Shown: positions 19,620 through 32,720, numbered from the stretch's first letter. The stretch is DNA of 64,000 bases from Agrocybe praecox (GCA_964017145.1 OZ024842.1:1674001-1738000); one strand, 5' to 3'. Numbers and translations: made by a program. Notes: a model not told the origin generated them from the sequence alone.

Positions 19620-20773
19620 CCATCCATTTCAATTGTACAGATAACATAAGCACAAGGATCAGAAGGAATATGTATCTTATATGGACTCTTCTGTTTACAA
19701 TGTTTGATAAGAATAACAAAAAGTGTTAGGTTCGCACCTGCCTTTTGGAATAAAGAGACAAGCATGGCTATTAACAAACGTGTACATATAGTTCCTTGCG
19801 AAACTATGTCCGTTATATGAAGGATCGAGTACATACGCAGTCCCAGAGTGTCTATCTCCCGACGAAAATTTCTTGTCCTGGTACGATCCTGCAGGTCCGA
19901 GAACAGTACAACCATGTGTAACATATGCTCGTGGTCTTTTTATAGATAGGGATGTTAAAGTTTTAACCAGTTCAATATTGTTGTATTGGAGTCCCTGTCC
20001 GCCGTACCGGAGCTCCAGAAAGGAAAAACGTCGGCCTTTTCATAGGCCTGGGCGTCTGTAGCATGCCGCCCTAATTGGAAGAATATCTGAAGTTCGATAC
20101 CGTTATCAGAGTACAAACTTGCCTCGCTGAGCTATCTATTTGGAAGACAATGCTGGAGACAATATGACACCATGACCTACTTATCTATAATCCGACCGTT
20201 GGTTTTTCTTTTGTTCCGAGTCTTCTTTTATATCTCCAAATATTCGCCATCGGTGATCGACATGGTAAGGAATATTTTATCAGCCCTCTGATCGATCATC
20301 GCTTGGCGACATAAATTTAAAATCTCGCATGATGGCGATAAAACAGGATAAAACTCCGCGAAAGTTTCTTCCGTGCGGACGAAAAATGAACATTGGGGGG
20401 ACCCCTAGTAGCGACGGATCCGTTCGCCTATGTGTACCGTCGCGTACTCGCCTATGCCTCGAGGACGCGTAGTATGTACATCATTTCCTGGGGGAGATCT
20501 ACAGCAAGTTCTAAGGATGTAAATTTCTAAGTAGATATATGTACAGGAAAAATGAAAAGAATTGAAGAAGAAAGAGACGTCCCAAATATGTTGAAAGTAA
20601 ATACGTGAAAGCAAAACAACATGAAAAAAAAAGCTCATGAGCCATGATCCGATGAGATATCGCATTAACCAGTGTGTCGTTATGATGGGTTTGTGATGCA
20701 GATGTAGATGATTACAGTTGTGTGTACATACAGTTTCGAAAAAAGCGTAAAATTCTGCCTTGCTTACGCCCGG
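19620..20773. other. Intergenic between convergent genes
   Basis: About 1150 bases between the protease stop and the regulator stop. AT-rich with short open frames on both strands that show no motif. No gene supported. Confidence 0.5.
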
Positions 20774-22132
20774 TCAGAAGATCGCCAGACCATTTTCTAA
20801 TTGGGCATACGCCATATGACCCGAGCCAGATGACAGCCTCCTGCAAGTCGAGGGGATGAGTTAAGGAGATGTAAAGATGGGGAGTATATGAAATTTGAAG
20901 TTCCAGAGCTGAGTTCGAGTTGGACGTGGCGAATTCAACAGCGTGCAAAAACAGTGCGCGTGTCTAGACAAAGGGGAATTCTTCTCACTGATATCTATTG
21001 TGAGAAGAATGGTCATTTCCGGAACTGTGGCCAACAAGTGTTCTTTCTTGCATTCCCCCATGGTGTGAATGATACTAGTGAACAGGAATAGAGTTAAGTA
21101 TGACGGTCACGACGTAGGATGGAGTATGGAAGCTATTCTTACGTATGGATCTAAAGGTTCTGGAGCACCGTGGTTCCACTGGTTTGCGGATGGAGGTGGT
21201 ACGAGTGTTCTATAGGATGGCATGATTTGTCGTGAACTTTGTGAAGAACTATTTCCGTTTAAGTAGGAGTGGTCATAACGTGAAGGGTATGGAGCTTCGG
21301 GTATCATCGAAAGAACAGCGGGGTTGGACGACTGGTGAGAATGAGAGTAACCCGACGACCGGTCACTGTGCATCGTGTTCAGCAAATGGGGACTGAATAA
21401 AAAAGTTTAAGGCTTACAGCGAACGGCGGTTCGATTCATGATTGTCCAACGGATGTAATGGAGCATACTCTCCGTTGCTGCTACGGTAATGAATGAGAAA
21501 AAAATAGACTATGGAATGAAGAAAATTTCGAGCATACCTTGACGGACGCGACGACAGCGGAACGAGGTTTATATCGAGCTCAGCCCGTCTCGGAGGAGTA
21601 TTGTCTCTTCCGGGAGGTGTCGAGGCCTCTGATAGACCTGAAGACCCAGCGGTTGAAGGACGTCCGTCGGTGTCGTCCCTCCTCGCGCCATTCTTCTTGC
21701 GGGTTGGAACACCTTCTGGCCACGAGCACTGGAAACGTTATCAACGCAAGATAAAACGAGCAGGAAAAAAAGATCACGTACATCCCGGGAGCCATGAGTA
21801 CATCTCATACAATTTGGCTTGGTCTCATCACACTATGGACGGAGGGTGACGGGGTCGGTATGGAGAATGAATGCAGATAAAAATTTAACACACCTTTATC
21901 TTTTTTACACGACATGTTAGACACCCGGTCTTACTTCTAGTATACTTTGGTCGCTTGCGCTGGGCTAGGTCCGAACGAGGGGGTGAAACAATTTGAACGG
22001 GATTGCCGACATTTGCGCCACTTGGATAGTATTGAGGAGGGGCAGGGAGGTAAGGGCTTTGTGGAGAGCTGAAGATAAAAAAGTGAGCAGAGGCAGAAAG
22101 AAAAAAAGAGGAGCGGGGACATACTAGGACAT
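20774..22132 (-). CDS. Short Zn(II)2Cys6 transcription regulator
   Basis: Start MSYSPQSPYLPAPPQYYP, then the binuclear zinc cluster encoded by three exons: KTGCLTCRVKKIK|CDETKPNC, MRCTHGSRD|CSWPEGVP. Spacing is C-x2-C-x6-C-x6-C-x2-C-x6-C, complete. A Ser/Thr/Pro-rich tail follows: RPSTAGSSGLSEASTPPGRD, SSNGEYAPLHP, LDRSSGYSHSHQSSNP, YHSHHGGMQERTLVGHS and a last exon ending MAYAQLENGLAIF. No fungal_trans middle-homology domain is present, so at about 300 residues this is a small DNA-binding regulator. The final two exons were chosen by phase continuity; alternatives exist. Targets unknown. Confidence 0.82.
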
Positions 22133-25100
22133 GGTAGTGGTCGTGAACAGAGAACGATGAGTGGAACGGATGGATGGAGGATTTTTAAATACGCATTGAG
22201 ATTATAAAGGCAAGGACAGCTTGAGCAAAAATGAATTTCGCGCCAATTCGACGGGTCCAAATCGGTATGCATCACCGAAACATCAGATCTAAGGGTCGCA
22301 CAACGGTGGAAACACCTAGGAGTTCAATATTTTCCATGTGTATCTCTTTTTTTCTTCTTCCCTTTGCCTCTTCTTTCATCTTCTTTTGTCTTTTTCTAGA
22401 TTCTCCCTTCTCCTATGTTTTCGTCAAAAAACATGTCAGATTGACTTTCCAAATTTGGATATGTAGTCGGGTGCGCGGGGATGCGCCGAAATAGTCCGAT
22501 CGCGCGTGCAACCGTGCCAAACGGACGAGTATCTGGCAGATACACCATTAATTGTCTTTTTCGTACGTTTTTCTCCTGCGTGGAACCTTTTTCTCTGTAT
22601 TTTTATGACTATTGATCGCAATTCTAGCTTCTGGACGGCCATATGTCACTTCCAGATCATCAAAATCCTCTTTTTCACATACATGTGGAAATCAACCAGA
22701 CGATATTCATAGAAGCTTTACACGTGGGTATCTACCATCTTCTGTTCTTGGTACTTTGATAGGTAGTCCTGGCCTGTATTATTAACCCTCTCTCTGTTTT
22801 ATTTAAATGTTTTAAACAATCACACAAGCGTCTCTTCTAAAAGTAACCCCCGACACTTTTGACATGAACAAATCATCCTGTATACCGAGGGTAATCCTGT
22901 TTCCTGGGTATTTTAAATGAGGTGTAGGCATGCATACCCCCGGAAAGTTGTGCGACATGCTCCAAGTTGCTCTTTTCCACCGAGGATTTACACCAAACTT
23001 CTTTACTTTGGTCACAAAAATAAACTATCAACCCAACACCTGTACAATTTCCAACAGACCTATTGTGTATAAGATCCCTTTTTTTTTGGAGCGTGTAAAT
23101 AATCGCATTCGGAATATGAGTTCCACACACCTTTACGGTACAGTACGGAATACCCAGCTCGATGACCAGCCTTCCAAGCAAGGCCAGGCCCTCCACCTTC
23201 TTGTTCAGTACGTGTGCAAGAAGACGAGAGGGAGGGTAGAGCCGACCAGGGTCGTTCAATGCATGAATTAGTTCATTCAAGCAATGCCGACGGCCATGCA
23301 AGCCATTTGTAGGGTTCCTAGTATCCAGGTGGAATATTCTGATTTTCCAGACTCCAGATGTCTGTCAGAGCTAGTGAACGGCGAACTCCTGTAGGCCTGC
23401 CCTTCTGCGCTTTTAACACAATACATAATAAGTCAACAGCAAGTTACTCATATCAACGTCAATGACGTGAACGGGCGTGCGGTCTTGTTGCTAAAATGAA
23501 CGCTGGAAATAGAATCCTTTGGGGGTGGTCATCATATCAGACTTATGTCCACGGTTTCTTCTTGTCGTCGGATTTTGGCGTCGGTCCCTCGTAACTTCCT
23601 TTGTACTATTTTCGCGCTACTTATTTTGAAGCCTCTCTCTGCCGTACGTCAACCTATTTAGAATGGGTTGGTCGCAGCTTGGAGTGTGCAGCACAAAAGC
23701 TCGCACGAAGGGCATATTATGGGTGTCCATTTGGGTCCATGCAGACGACTCGTGCACACGCCTGCCGAAGTTTCGTATCTTCTAGTGGATACCTGGTGAG
23801 AAAAATAATCAAGTTGGCGCTGTACAAATGTATCGTAGAGAAGAACCCAACCTGCGCATTTCCACACAGTCAAAATCGTTTTCGGAAATGCGGAACTATA
23901 AATAGAGCCTCAGGTCACTGCCATTCGAGTGATCTTCAGAGTACGTATGTAGGTAGAGATGGGTACGGCTATGATATGATTCTCCCGCTTTTGCTTCTTT
24001 TCTTGTCTCTAACATCCCGGAATTTTCCAGGACAAAACACATAGATATACAATTATCATGTAATTTCCCGCGCGGCCTTCTACCAAACTGTTTCCCAAGG
24101 TGAGGCTTCTATCAATCTTTATTAACAGCTATAGAACATGAGCTAACCGAGAAGAGCGGCGTTTCGACCTGATTCTTTCATGTGCTGTAGACGTTCGTGT
24201 GTGTGTACATCAGCCATGCCAAATCGAAACATGACAATTCCTTTCAAATCTTTTACCATGGAGTCCACGCAGTCTCATTTCATAGTACTGATATCGCCGT
24301 TCAAAGTGGGGTTTGAGACTCTTTCGAGCGTCAGCAAAAGGTAAAAAAGGATATTTTAAAACTGTCCCCTATGAATATTAGATAATAAGACACGAGTCGA
24401 GGATTCGGGAGCGAGCGAGCGAGCGCAACCGACGTTGTGTCGGCGCTTGTCGACGCCTGATGATGGTGGTGAATGACAATGACGGTTTCTTTCAACTTTT
24501 AAGATAGATTGTCACTTGTACCACCGGCAAATTTGCATGCGATTGCGGGGGCACGGCAAGGTTCGGTTACTTTGTCCTTACGCGTGCATTTGAGAGGCGA
24601 AGGATCAATTGTAATGATTTTGGTGGCGTACGCCGATTGTATCGATATCTCCCATACATATATGTATTCGTCATCGTCCGCATGAAATCAATCGTAAGGA
24701 ATGGTCGACCATCTCGCTTGAGGTACCCAAGAAGTAAAACACCACAGATCGTCGACGTCGATCTTTGATGGATTTAAGCTTAAGCTCTCGAATGCTTCGC
24801 GGATGGAAGATCGCCTATAATGACAACGTCATCACAGCGGTAGCGGTGCTTGAGGTACAGGAACATATCACTGGACTGACGTAGACGTCGATCCTTTAAC
24901 TGGTTAAAAAGGCGCCAACGGACATAGTTATAGCCTGTTCTTTATTAAAGACGTTATCTCATCCCCTAAAAGAATAAATCAAAAATTAGGCTCGCGAGAG
25001 AAAAGAGTAAGTCGTCTGTCTTTCCCCCATCATGATTCTTTCAAACAATGTCGATACCAGTGATGTTCTAGGTGATTTGCTTCTAAACAAAAACGGTGAG

Positions 25101-25306
25101 AAAATCGATCGTAGAGATCAGTCAACGGTAGGAGAAAGTGTCCCATAATTATTGGTCTACAGCAGCCCGGGGAATACAATGCAAACAGGTATGAGTGTGC
25201 CAGCAGAACTATACACGAGGAAAAATGAAAGCAGAAAAGAGACAGCACGGCAGAAGCAAGGGTCACACGGACGAGGCGAGTGTAACAGACCATCCGGCGA
25301 TGTGAG
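22133..25306. other. Gene-poor 3.2 kb region
   Basis: No coding gene can be supported on either strand; the longest frames (142 codons at 22873-23301 minus, 147 codons at 23601-24044 plus) lack motifs, have odd composition and overlap each other's complement. A TATAAATA at about 23888 has no gene behind it. A (GAGC)4 run is at 24409-24424. The region includes the regulator's promoter on the left and the MAPKK 3' UTR on the right; a non-coding RNA could hide here. Confidence 0.45.
24409..24424. repeat. (GAGC)4 microsatellite
   Basis: Four perfect GAGC units in non-coding DNA. Confidence 0.8.
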
Positions 25307-27046
25307 TTATGATTGTGGAGGGCCGTTGCTAGTGTTAGGCCTTGAGAGACTGGACCTGGGAGAAGATCAGTTGACGAGGACGTAGGTGCGAATAGAATTG
25401 GAACTTACTCGTCTCTCGAGCGTCTGCTAGCAGGCTTTGGCCATCCCCAGACTTGACGTATCCAGCGGCTCATATGAACTTCTTGTTTCATAACGCTGAT
25501 GATCCACGGATGATCCAACATATCCTTTGGAGTGGGACGTGTGGCAGCGTCGACGATCAATCTGTTTGTTCGAATAAGCATCGTGCATCCAAGATTCAAT
25601 CAGATGGAAGTTTACTAACGTTTGTCTAATAAAATCTTTCATCTCGTCACTCCACACCACACCGGGCTCATCTTCTAGTCGAGGAGGCTGGGAAAAGTCG
25701 AGAATTAGTGGGTAAACTTATATTCAATAAATGGATAGATCTACCTCTCCCGTGGTGATGTACATCATCAACTCGATAGGGGGGAGATCGGCCGGGAAAG
25801 GGAATCGATTCATCACTAACTCGAGAAGCGAGATACCGGTTGACCACACATCGGATCGAATAGTATATTCGTGACCACAAATCCGCTCCGGCTGAAGAAA
25901 GACATTAATGATCGGATGGGGCGAGCGAAGCAAAAATAACGTACAGCCATATAAAAGCTCGTACCAGTGAAGGTACCAGCGAGCGAATTCACGAGCTCTC
26001 CAGAAACACCAAAGTCGCATAGCTTTACGATTCCTTCTCGAGATAGCAACACATTCGATGGCTTGATATCTCTATGGATGGTTTTCTTAGTGTGCAGGTA
26101 CGCAAGGCCTTGTAAAATCTGCCAAGCATGTCAGTATATCTGTGTACCAGTGTGTGCTAATATAAAGTTGAAACAGCACACGCACCCCTTCAGCTAGCCT
26201 ACCAGCAATCTTTTCCCCGACAATGGCACCTCGTTCTTTGATCCGTTTACCAACACCTTCTAAACTTCCGCCCTCACCAAATTCCAGCAAGATTTTAACT
26301 TCACTAGAGGATGGGGACATATATGCGCCATACCACTTGATGATATTGATGTGGTTCGCTGACGCAGCAATGGACAGCTCTCGTTCTAGTTGCTTTCTCG
26401 GAACCTCGAGAGTAGTGATAGTCTTGCGCGCCATGATGATTCCAGTCGGCTTATGCTTGACTTTGTGAACAGCACCACCGGCGCCTTCACCTAGACGCGA
26501 GAGCTCTTCGAACACATCGTCAGAGAACTCCCCGAAGATGGCAGTTGGTTGTTGCTTTTGCTCAGATGGGAGACTAACTCGGATGGCTTCGAGTTCGGTC
26601 ACTAGATCGCGCAGATTGCCAAGAGTTTCTGATGGTTTCTGCTGTGGCATCACAGTCATTGACTCTGGACGGATTGTTTTCTCTTCAGGGCGACTATCAG
26701 TCTGTAGACTAAGGCCTCCACCTGGACCGCCAGCGTAACTCTCGAACATTGACCCGCCGGTGGAAGAGGGGTTGATCTCCAATTTGATCTTGGGCGCGGA
26801 AGGTTTTGCATTTGGAGGACGTGGTATTGAGAGACTAAGGGTAGGAGTAACTGATCTTGGATGCTCTGATTGGTTTGCAGGAGGAGAAAGAGTGAGGCTC
26901 GGCCGGGATGGATAGGGTTTTCTGGTGAGAAGTGTCGGGGCGGCGGTGGTAGAGTTATCCAAATTGGTTGTAATCAAGGGCGGCGGGAGTGGGGATACTG
27001 AACGGGTGATGCTGCGTGGGCCCATGGGCCGTAGTTTGGGTTCCAT
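25307..27046 (-). CDS. MKK2: MAP kinase kinase, Mkk1/Mkk2-like (cell wall integrity)
   Basis: Start [16 protein letters not shown] opens a Pro/Ser-rich N-terminal region of about 200 residues, then a complete kinase domain: [15 protein letters not shown] loop, IIMARKT (Lys), [40 protein letters not shown] and [14 protein letters not shown]. The activation segment [19 protein letters not shown] resembles yeast Mkk1/2, not Pbs2 or Ste7, and S/T sites for a Bck1-type MAPKKK are present. The C terminus has VWGWPK as in fungal Mkk proteins. The open frame stops at 25405, but ACGA|GTAAGT is a strong donor with a CTGAT branch region, and the next exon ([15 protein letters not shown]) ends at 25307; I prefer that end. 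Confidence 0.9.
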
Positions 27047-29056
27047 TTGAGAGATGAAGAAAAAGATATTCAATGGAAAGGGTATTATACTTTGAGCGGT
27101 GAATGACAAATGGAGTAACACTGATTGTACACAGTTGTCACAGAGATCAGAACCTGTGCCGTGTTCATGGTTTCATCCACAGCCTGACCACCACTCTCTA
27201 TCCTCAACTTCCAACAAACTCATCCTTAGAGACTCTGATTGAAACTCTGCGAACCATCTCCTGGCAATAAAGAGATGTGATCAACCCGAGAAAAAAAAAT
27301 GCAGTGCACTGTCGTCGAGGATATCAATAGCAAATATTCCACTGTCAAGGGCTTTCAGGCAGTAGTCAAATGGGACTGTTAGTCGCATTATATATCAGTT
27401 TCTCTCACAAGCAGATATTCACTATCAACAATGGACACATTCAGAGCTGAGAGTAGCCTGAGAAATGATTCTGTTTTAAGCAGCTCAAATACGAAGCCTA
27501 GGTTATGGGGAAATAGCCCGGAACGTCTGGTTCTCCAGTCAGCCAAGGCTTAAAAATGAAGACGAATATCCTTGGGGCACGAGAAGATGCACGAAGTGTT
27601 GTTTATCTTCAAGTTTTCAACTCGTCTCCAGGAGGCTCCTTTTAACATACCGTAAACTCTTGGGGTGCATTTGGACCTGTATAGACAACGACAAGATAAG
27701 ATTGGATATATTCAGAAACTACCCTGAAAGCCTTTCGCATACATACTAGATCTGTATGTAAAGCTAGGGTGCGCACATATTTACCTACAACCGTTCGACT
27801 TTACTTGCAATCAATCGGTGATATATGGAACTTCGCTGTACATAAGAAGCATTTTATTTTCGTTCGTCAACTTTCGTTGACAACCCGTGCCGTCGGGCAA
27901 TTCTGCCATGTAGAGTAAGATCGCAATCAGTCGGATTTTGAGTAAGCCGCCCGCAGGAGGAAATGCGTTTTGTCGTAAAAGCGTCAGCATTTCAGGCAGA
28001 TCATCCAGGGTTTGCCCTACATTATCATAATCACGTCAGTGAATAGGTAGACCCGTACACCGGTTCATACACCTCCATATTTTTGGGAGGTATTGAACTA
28101 ATGTGTATATGTATGATTTTAAGTCTTGGTGCAAGCAAAGTTCTGTCAATCTCTGTCAGAGTCATTCATAAATCAGAGGGACAAATAAAACACGCGACAC
28201 ATACGAACCTTGGTAGGAAGGAGATAAATTCGCAGGTACAGGGTCGTCCCTCCCAAATGCGAGTATGACCGCAGTGGGTGTATACGTGAACGTCTGCTCA
28301 GAAGCTTCCAGTAGAAAGCGTTTATTGCCGAGGGCCATTGAGCATTACGATAATGCTGCAGCTTTTGGATTCAATGTTCAGTAAAAATAATATGACGCAG
28401 TCATGCAGGGTCTTCGAGTCATTTGTATAGAAATAACACGATCACCTGTTGTTTATTAAGTTTCACTAGAAGGAATGACCAAGTAGACGACGTTTGTTGT
28501 TAATTTCAGCCGCTTGCATACAAGCAGTGAGCGCAAGGTGTAAGTGTCAAGCGTCATCTGAATAGCAGCCCAAGCCTTTCTGCCTTGACTTGCAATAATT
28601 AAAACATGCTTGGTCGAGACCCATCGAGTTTTGGAATTTCAAAAAGCTAGACCGACGTCAGTCAAAGATCTAGAAGGTATCGTATCAAGGCTCATCAAGG
28701 TCCTTTCTAGAGTGATTGAGTGATTGGAAAAATTCGGTACGCGTTTCCGTATGTAAAAAGGGTTGAAATGTCAGGGGAAAATGAGGCACCAGGGTTTTTG
28801 GCGACGATGACTATCATATTTGGGCGCTGGTCGATTTTGCAAGTGGATGGTCTGACTGAACGGTGTTGAATATGTCTGTACCTGGTTGGAGGACTCTTAG
28901 TACTAGTAGTAATCGGAGACTGAAATACCCTGCCATCCGGAGTACGTAATTTCCAAGTCCGAATGAACATTGACGCCTTCACGGTAACTCTATACGTACT
29001 ACGCGTTCACTCTTACCCACCGCCTGCAGGGCGACGCCAACAGTGGTCTCATTGAA
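27047..29056. other. Divergent 2 kb region
   Basis: Lies between the MAPKK and NAA50 starts, which face away from each other. No frame above background. It probably holds both promoters; its length is large for this window. Confidence 0.5.
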
Positions 29057-29744
29057 ATGTCTAACGGATCTGCAAAATCAACCCCTCGGGTGACGTTCGC
29101 TTCTATCACACCCAACAACATTGGCACCGTTCGTAAGCTGAACTCTGTCCTGTTCCCTATCAAATACAGCGAGAAGTTCTACAAAGACATTCTCTTACCC
29201 GAAGTTGAGGAGTTTTGCCAGCTTGGTGTGTCTTGATGAGATACCCTTTATCGATTGAAAAAGACTGATACATACGGGCATTCTGTGACGCGAAGTTTAT
29301 TACAATGATATCCCTGTGAGTGACCAGCGTTTCTACATTCTTTAGCTCTTTATATATAGATTTTAGGTTGGAACAATATGTTGTCGATTCGAAACCAAGG
29401 ATGATCGGCACGTCCTGTACTTAATGACTATGGGCATTCTTGCAGTCAGTTCCTGTCCCCCTTGCTGTCATTCGCCGCCGGGACCCTAGCGCTCAATTAT
29501 ACCTCTTTCGTAGCCTTATCGGTCCCGCAAACTTGGCGCGCAAAGTCTGGAGCATGTTCTAGCCGCTGCAGCGGCACACACCAAACCAAAAGTCGACAAA
29601 ATTTACCTTCATGTCCAGGTTTCTAATGATGATGCTAAGAGATTCTACGAGCGCCATGGGTTCAAAGAAGTTCAAATTCAGAAAGACTATTACAAAAAGA
29701 TTGCTCCGCACGATGCTTGGGTACTAGAGAAAGTATTTAATTGA
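29057..29744 (+). CDS. NAA50: N-alpha-acetyltransferase 50 (NatE catalytic subunit)
   Basis: A GNAT enzyme that acetylates Met-starting N termini. Start MSNGSAKSTPRVTFAS, then NIGTVRKLNSVLFPIKYSEK and FYKDIL, the peptide-binding beginning of NAA50. Small exons follow: VYYNDIP, VGTICCRFETKDD, MTMGILA|PYRSRKLGAQSLEH, then KIYLHVQVSNDDAKRFYE, RHGFKEVQIQKDYYKK and end AWVLEKVFN. The LHVQ-NN-A--FYE-GF block is the family signature. In the acetyl-CoA loop (29520-29537) RSRKLGA stands where Q/RxxGxG/A is expected, so the first glycine is Lys. Splicing between 29220 and 29514 involves three introns; the first donor is at CTTG|GTGTGT. Confidence 0.9.
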
Positions 29745-29945
29745 AGACAAGATGTTATGATTACAATTAAGGTCAGTAAAACCCTTCAAAATATTTGGAA
29801 GTCGTATGGTACTGATCGATGTTGTGAACACATACAATATTAAAAAACTCTTCAGGCAGTCAAATTATGTAGCAAACATCTATTTAAATTAATTGTCAAT
29901 TAACAACGAAACAGCAGCCTGGAAATGTCGAAGTGGAGGTCGCGT

Positions 29946-30763
29946 TCATTCTTCTGGATTTCCGCATTTCTTGACAAGCTGTGGACCAACATCATTAGAA
30001 ACTCTGGATTATTGGCCAAAGGAAGGAAGTAGGGACTGACCTGATGTCTTTTCAACGCGTCTTTCCTAGTGAACGTCTTTCCGCAACCTCCGTTGCATAA
30101 ATATGGCTTTTCACCGGTATGAGTTTCTCGATGACGTTTCAAGTCGTGTTGACGGTTGAATGACAGGGAGCAAAGATCACAAGAGTATGGCTTGACAGAA
30201 GTAACCGGGTAGTCCGATGAGATGCCAATAGTTTGCGGGACTTCATGATAATGGGGTGCCTGTTGTCCGTAGCCTTGCGATTGGGAGTCATAGAGGTGTG
30301 ACCCATGGATCTCTCGGTCCATTAGAGGCTGCGACATGTGTGATGGATGATGTGAATGCGAATGGGAGTAAGAGTGCGAATGTGTGTGCGATGAAGAATG
30401 TGGGTAGCTCGGATGCGGTACCGTGGACTGTGGACGCATACTGTGATGTGATGGACGGGAGTAGCTCATGGGCATTGTGGGCGATACAGGTGAGTACACA
30501 TTCTGATTGTGTGTTGGCGAGCTTGGTGGATAATTGCTTGCAGGGTAACCCCCCGACGGATATTGCTGGTACGAGCCCGCGTTATCATAAACAGGAGACG
30601 TTGGGGGCGAAGATGGATAACCACTCGGTGCACCATACGAGTTGGGTGGGTATTGTTGTGCCGCCACACTGTTCCATTGGAGAGAAGAGGGGTACTTTAC
30701 GGGCGCTTGTTAACATGGGAGGCAAGTCTGGATGAAGCACAAGCTCACCTTGTTGTGGTTCAT
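29946..30763 (-). CDS. C2H2 zinc-finger regulator
   Basis: A low-complexity N terminus rich in Ser, Pro, Tyr, Gln and His (SHTHSHSYSHSHSHHPSH) leads to two adjacent fingers: YSCDLCSLSFNRQHDLKRH--TH and YLCNGGCGKTFTRKDALKRH, followed after an intron by LVKKCGNPEE and stop. The second finger ends in Cys rather than a second His (H-x4-C), as in some fungal fingers. The first exon is uncertain: the only upstream ATG (30763, MNHNK) joins the main frame only with a weak donor (TT|GTGCTT), so the start may be wrong. Likely a nuclear DNA-binding protein; the DLKRHRETHTGEKPYLC linker is typical. Regulon unknown. Confidence 0.82.
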
Positions 30764-31610
30764 TGTGGAAGAGGATATGACGCGTCGAGGCAAAGAAAGA
30801 AACGAATGAAGAAAATGGGAAGAAGAAAATGGCGAGTCTTATATTATGGATAATGCTAGTAATCAGTGTGTGCCTGATAGGATGAAAGTGATTTGAATGA
30901 CATCGAATACTGGATGAGCAAATAGTCCCGCGCCTCGGTCGGCAACCTAAGCTGGCTGTTCCGCTGCCGACAATTCCTATGAAGCGTACATGGAGAGATG
31001 GATCGGGAAACATTTTATCGGCCAGGCACATGCGCAAAACATTATTTATTTCTGATTTTTAAATGATACAGCTCCGTTTCCTTGAACCTATTCTCCTCAC
31101 CAGCCGGTCCATCTGTCAAACTGGGCATTCTAAAGCTTTTCGTTTAAGCTTCAAACTCTCCCCATCTCCTATCTCCATGTAGAATATCCCGACTTGGGGA
31201 CTCTTCTGTCTGCTGCTTGCTCAGGAGACCGTCGTTCCTGGAGGTTTGATTTCTTTAATAAAATCTACTTCTTCCTTTTTCGGCATATATATATATCATC
31301 TCTGTCTCCTTCAGCTTACTCCCCGTGGATTTCGTCATTTTCTATTCCAATAAAGTGACTCAAAACCGTCATCATGCATCAACCTGGGTTGATGCGCACA
31401 TATATTCATCAACCAGTAAACTTGGTCTACCCCTTCACTACTTGTTAATTTTCAAGTAATCGATCTCCATCTCGTAATCGCAATATAGCCTCTTGAAGTT
31501 CTTGGCCAAGTCTTTCAAAGAATGGAGTCCAAATGCAGCCTAGTAAACACCATCTCACATTGTTCATCAGTGCATGTTTTCTTAAATGAATTTTTGTGGC
31601 GTCGCAAGTA
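30764..31610. other. Intergenic region
   Basis: About 850 bases between the C2H2 gene and the dispersed repeat. An (AT)n-like tract at 31286-31300 occurs. No gene seen. Confidence 0.5.
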
Positions 31611-32017
31611 TGCTGTGCAGGTATTTAAAGGCTTTCTGCGGGAGTGGTTATGTTTTCTTCCTTTTCCTAAACCATGACATCAAGCCTACACTGGCGGCAG
31701 CGAATTTCGGTCAGGTCATATGTCGCTAACAAATTGAGATAGATCATCCCTCCAGGTCACCATCATTCGGACACAGTCAGGGGTGTTGTAACTTGCTCAG
31801 CTCAGGTCTCAAAAACATAGAAATTCATTCTATTACCAAGAACCCCCTCGCGTCTACTGAACTATTGAACGAGACGGTCCACCCTACACTCGGTTTTACA
31901 GCTTCTCCAAACCTAATGGGTTTTTACCGCTGGCCAAGATTGGTATACATACCCAAGTCTACCGCATTAACTCAAAGTGTCAAGATGTACATATTTCGCG
32001 TCGTGTACTGATGTTAC
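31611..32017. repeat. Dispersed repeat, copy B
   Basis: Same-orientation copy of 1-530. It lacks the roughly 130-base internal piece of copy A and ends abruptly near AGTGTCAAGATGTACATATT. Short plus-strand frames in both copies share LASTELLN-TVHPTLGF, but no start or domain is convincing. Confidence 0.85.
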
Positions 32018-32720
32018 GTTGGTTGGAATTTGCAATATGTACTGATATGTCCATAGCCAGCTGGGAAACAGCGTCTACCGACGTTCCATGACTCCGTGAC
32101 TTGCGACAGGAAAAGAGTTGAATTATACAAACAGGGTCCAAGGGTGACCGTTGAAACGGGGAAGCCTTTAGGCGCGCTTTCATGGTAATAAATTCAAACA
32201 TCAATGTTTGGTTTGGAATAAACCCATACAACATGTTATTGCACTAATTTTGGACAGACTTGCAAGGCAGACGTCATCTTGTTTCATTCGCAACTGAGTA
32301 TTGCCATAATAATGAAAGTCTGTCTGTCGCAGTTACGCCGGGTTGTATCGGAGTGGTCTACTAACGGCTTTAGCATGAGGTTTTGGCCGTCTTTTGAGTC
32401 TGGCAAATGTATGAAATTAACGTTTATGAATACCGGTGTAGGTAGGTGCATGTTAAGTTGGTCTAATGTAGCCATTCGGGTCCGAGTTCATGTCAAATGT
32501 ATCTTGGCTTTTACTGGCGCCAATGGCTTTTAGGGTTCAGATCTAATGATGATACGTATTCAACGCGAAAAGGACTTGACAATGTTGACGGTTTTTAGCA
32601 TATAACTATATGCAAGGGGCTGTAGAAAATCGAAGAGATTCAATAAACACAGGATGGTCAAGAATGGATAAACTCTAACCAGTGCTCTACCATAATTGCA
32701 TAGGCTGGAGTATGACATGT
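32018..32720. other. Intergenic region downstream of COG7
   Basis: About 700 bases with no supportable gene. Frames of 60-85 codons on both strands lack motifs. Confidence 0.5.

Noticed and set aside
22873..23301. 142-codon minus-strand frame
   Set aside because: No motif, a 113-codon frame is open on the opposite strand, and no flanking exons fit.
23601..24044. 147-codon plus-strand frame
   Set aside because: Residue composition looks random, with a hydrophobic end caused by T-rich DNA; the TATA box at 23888 lies inside it rather than before it.
29900..30667. C2H2 frame read through to 29900
   Set aside because: The open frame passes an intron; the GTCAGT...CCACAG intron leads to LVKKCGNPEE and a stop at 29946.
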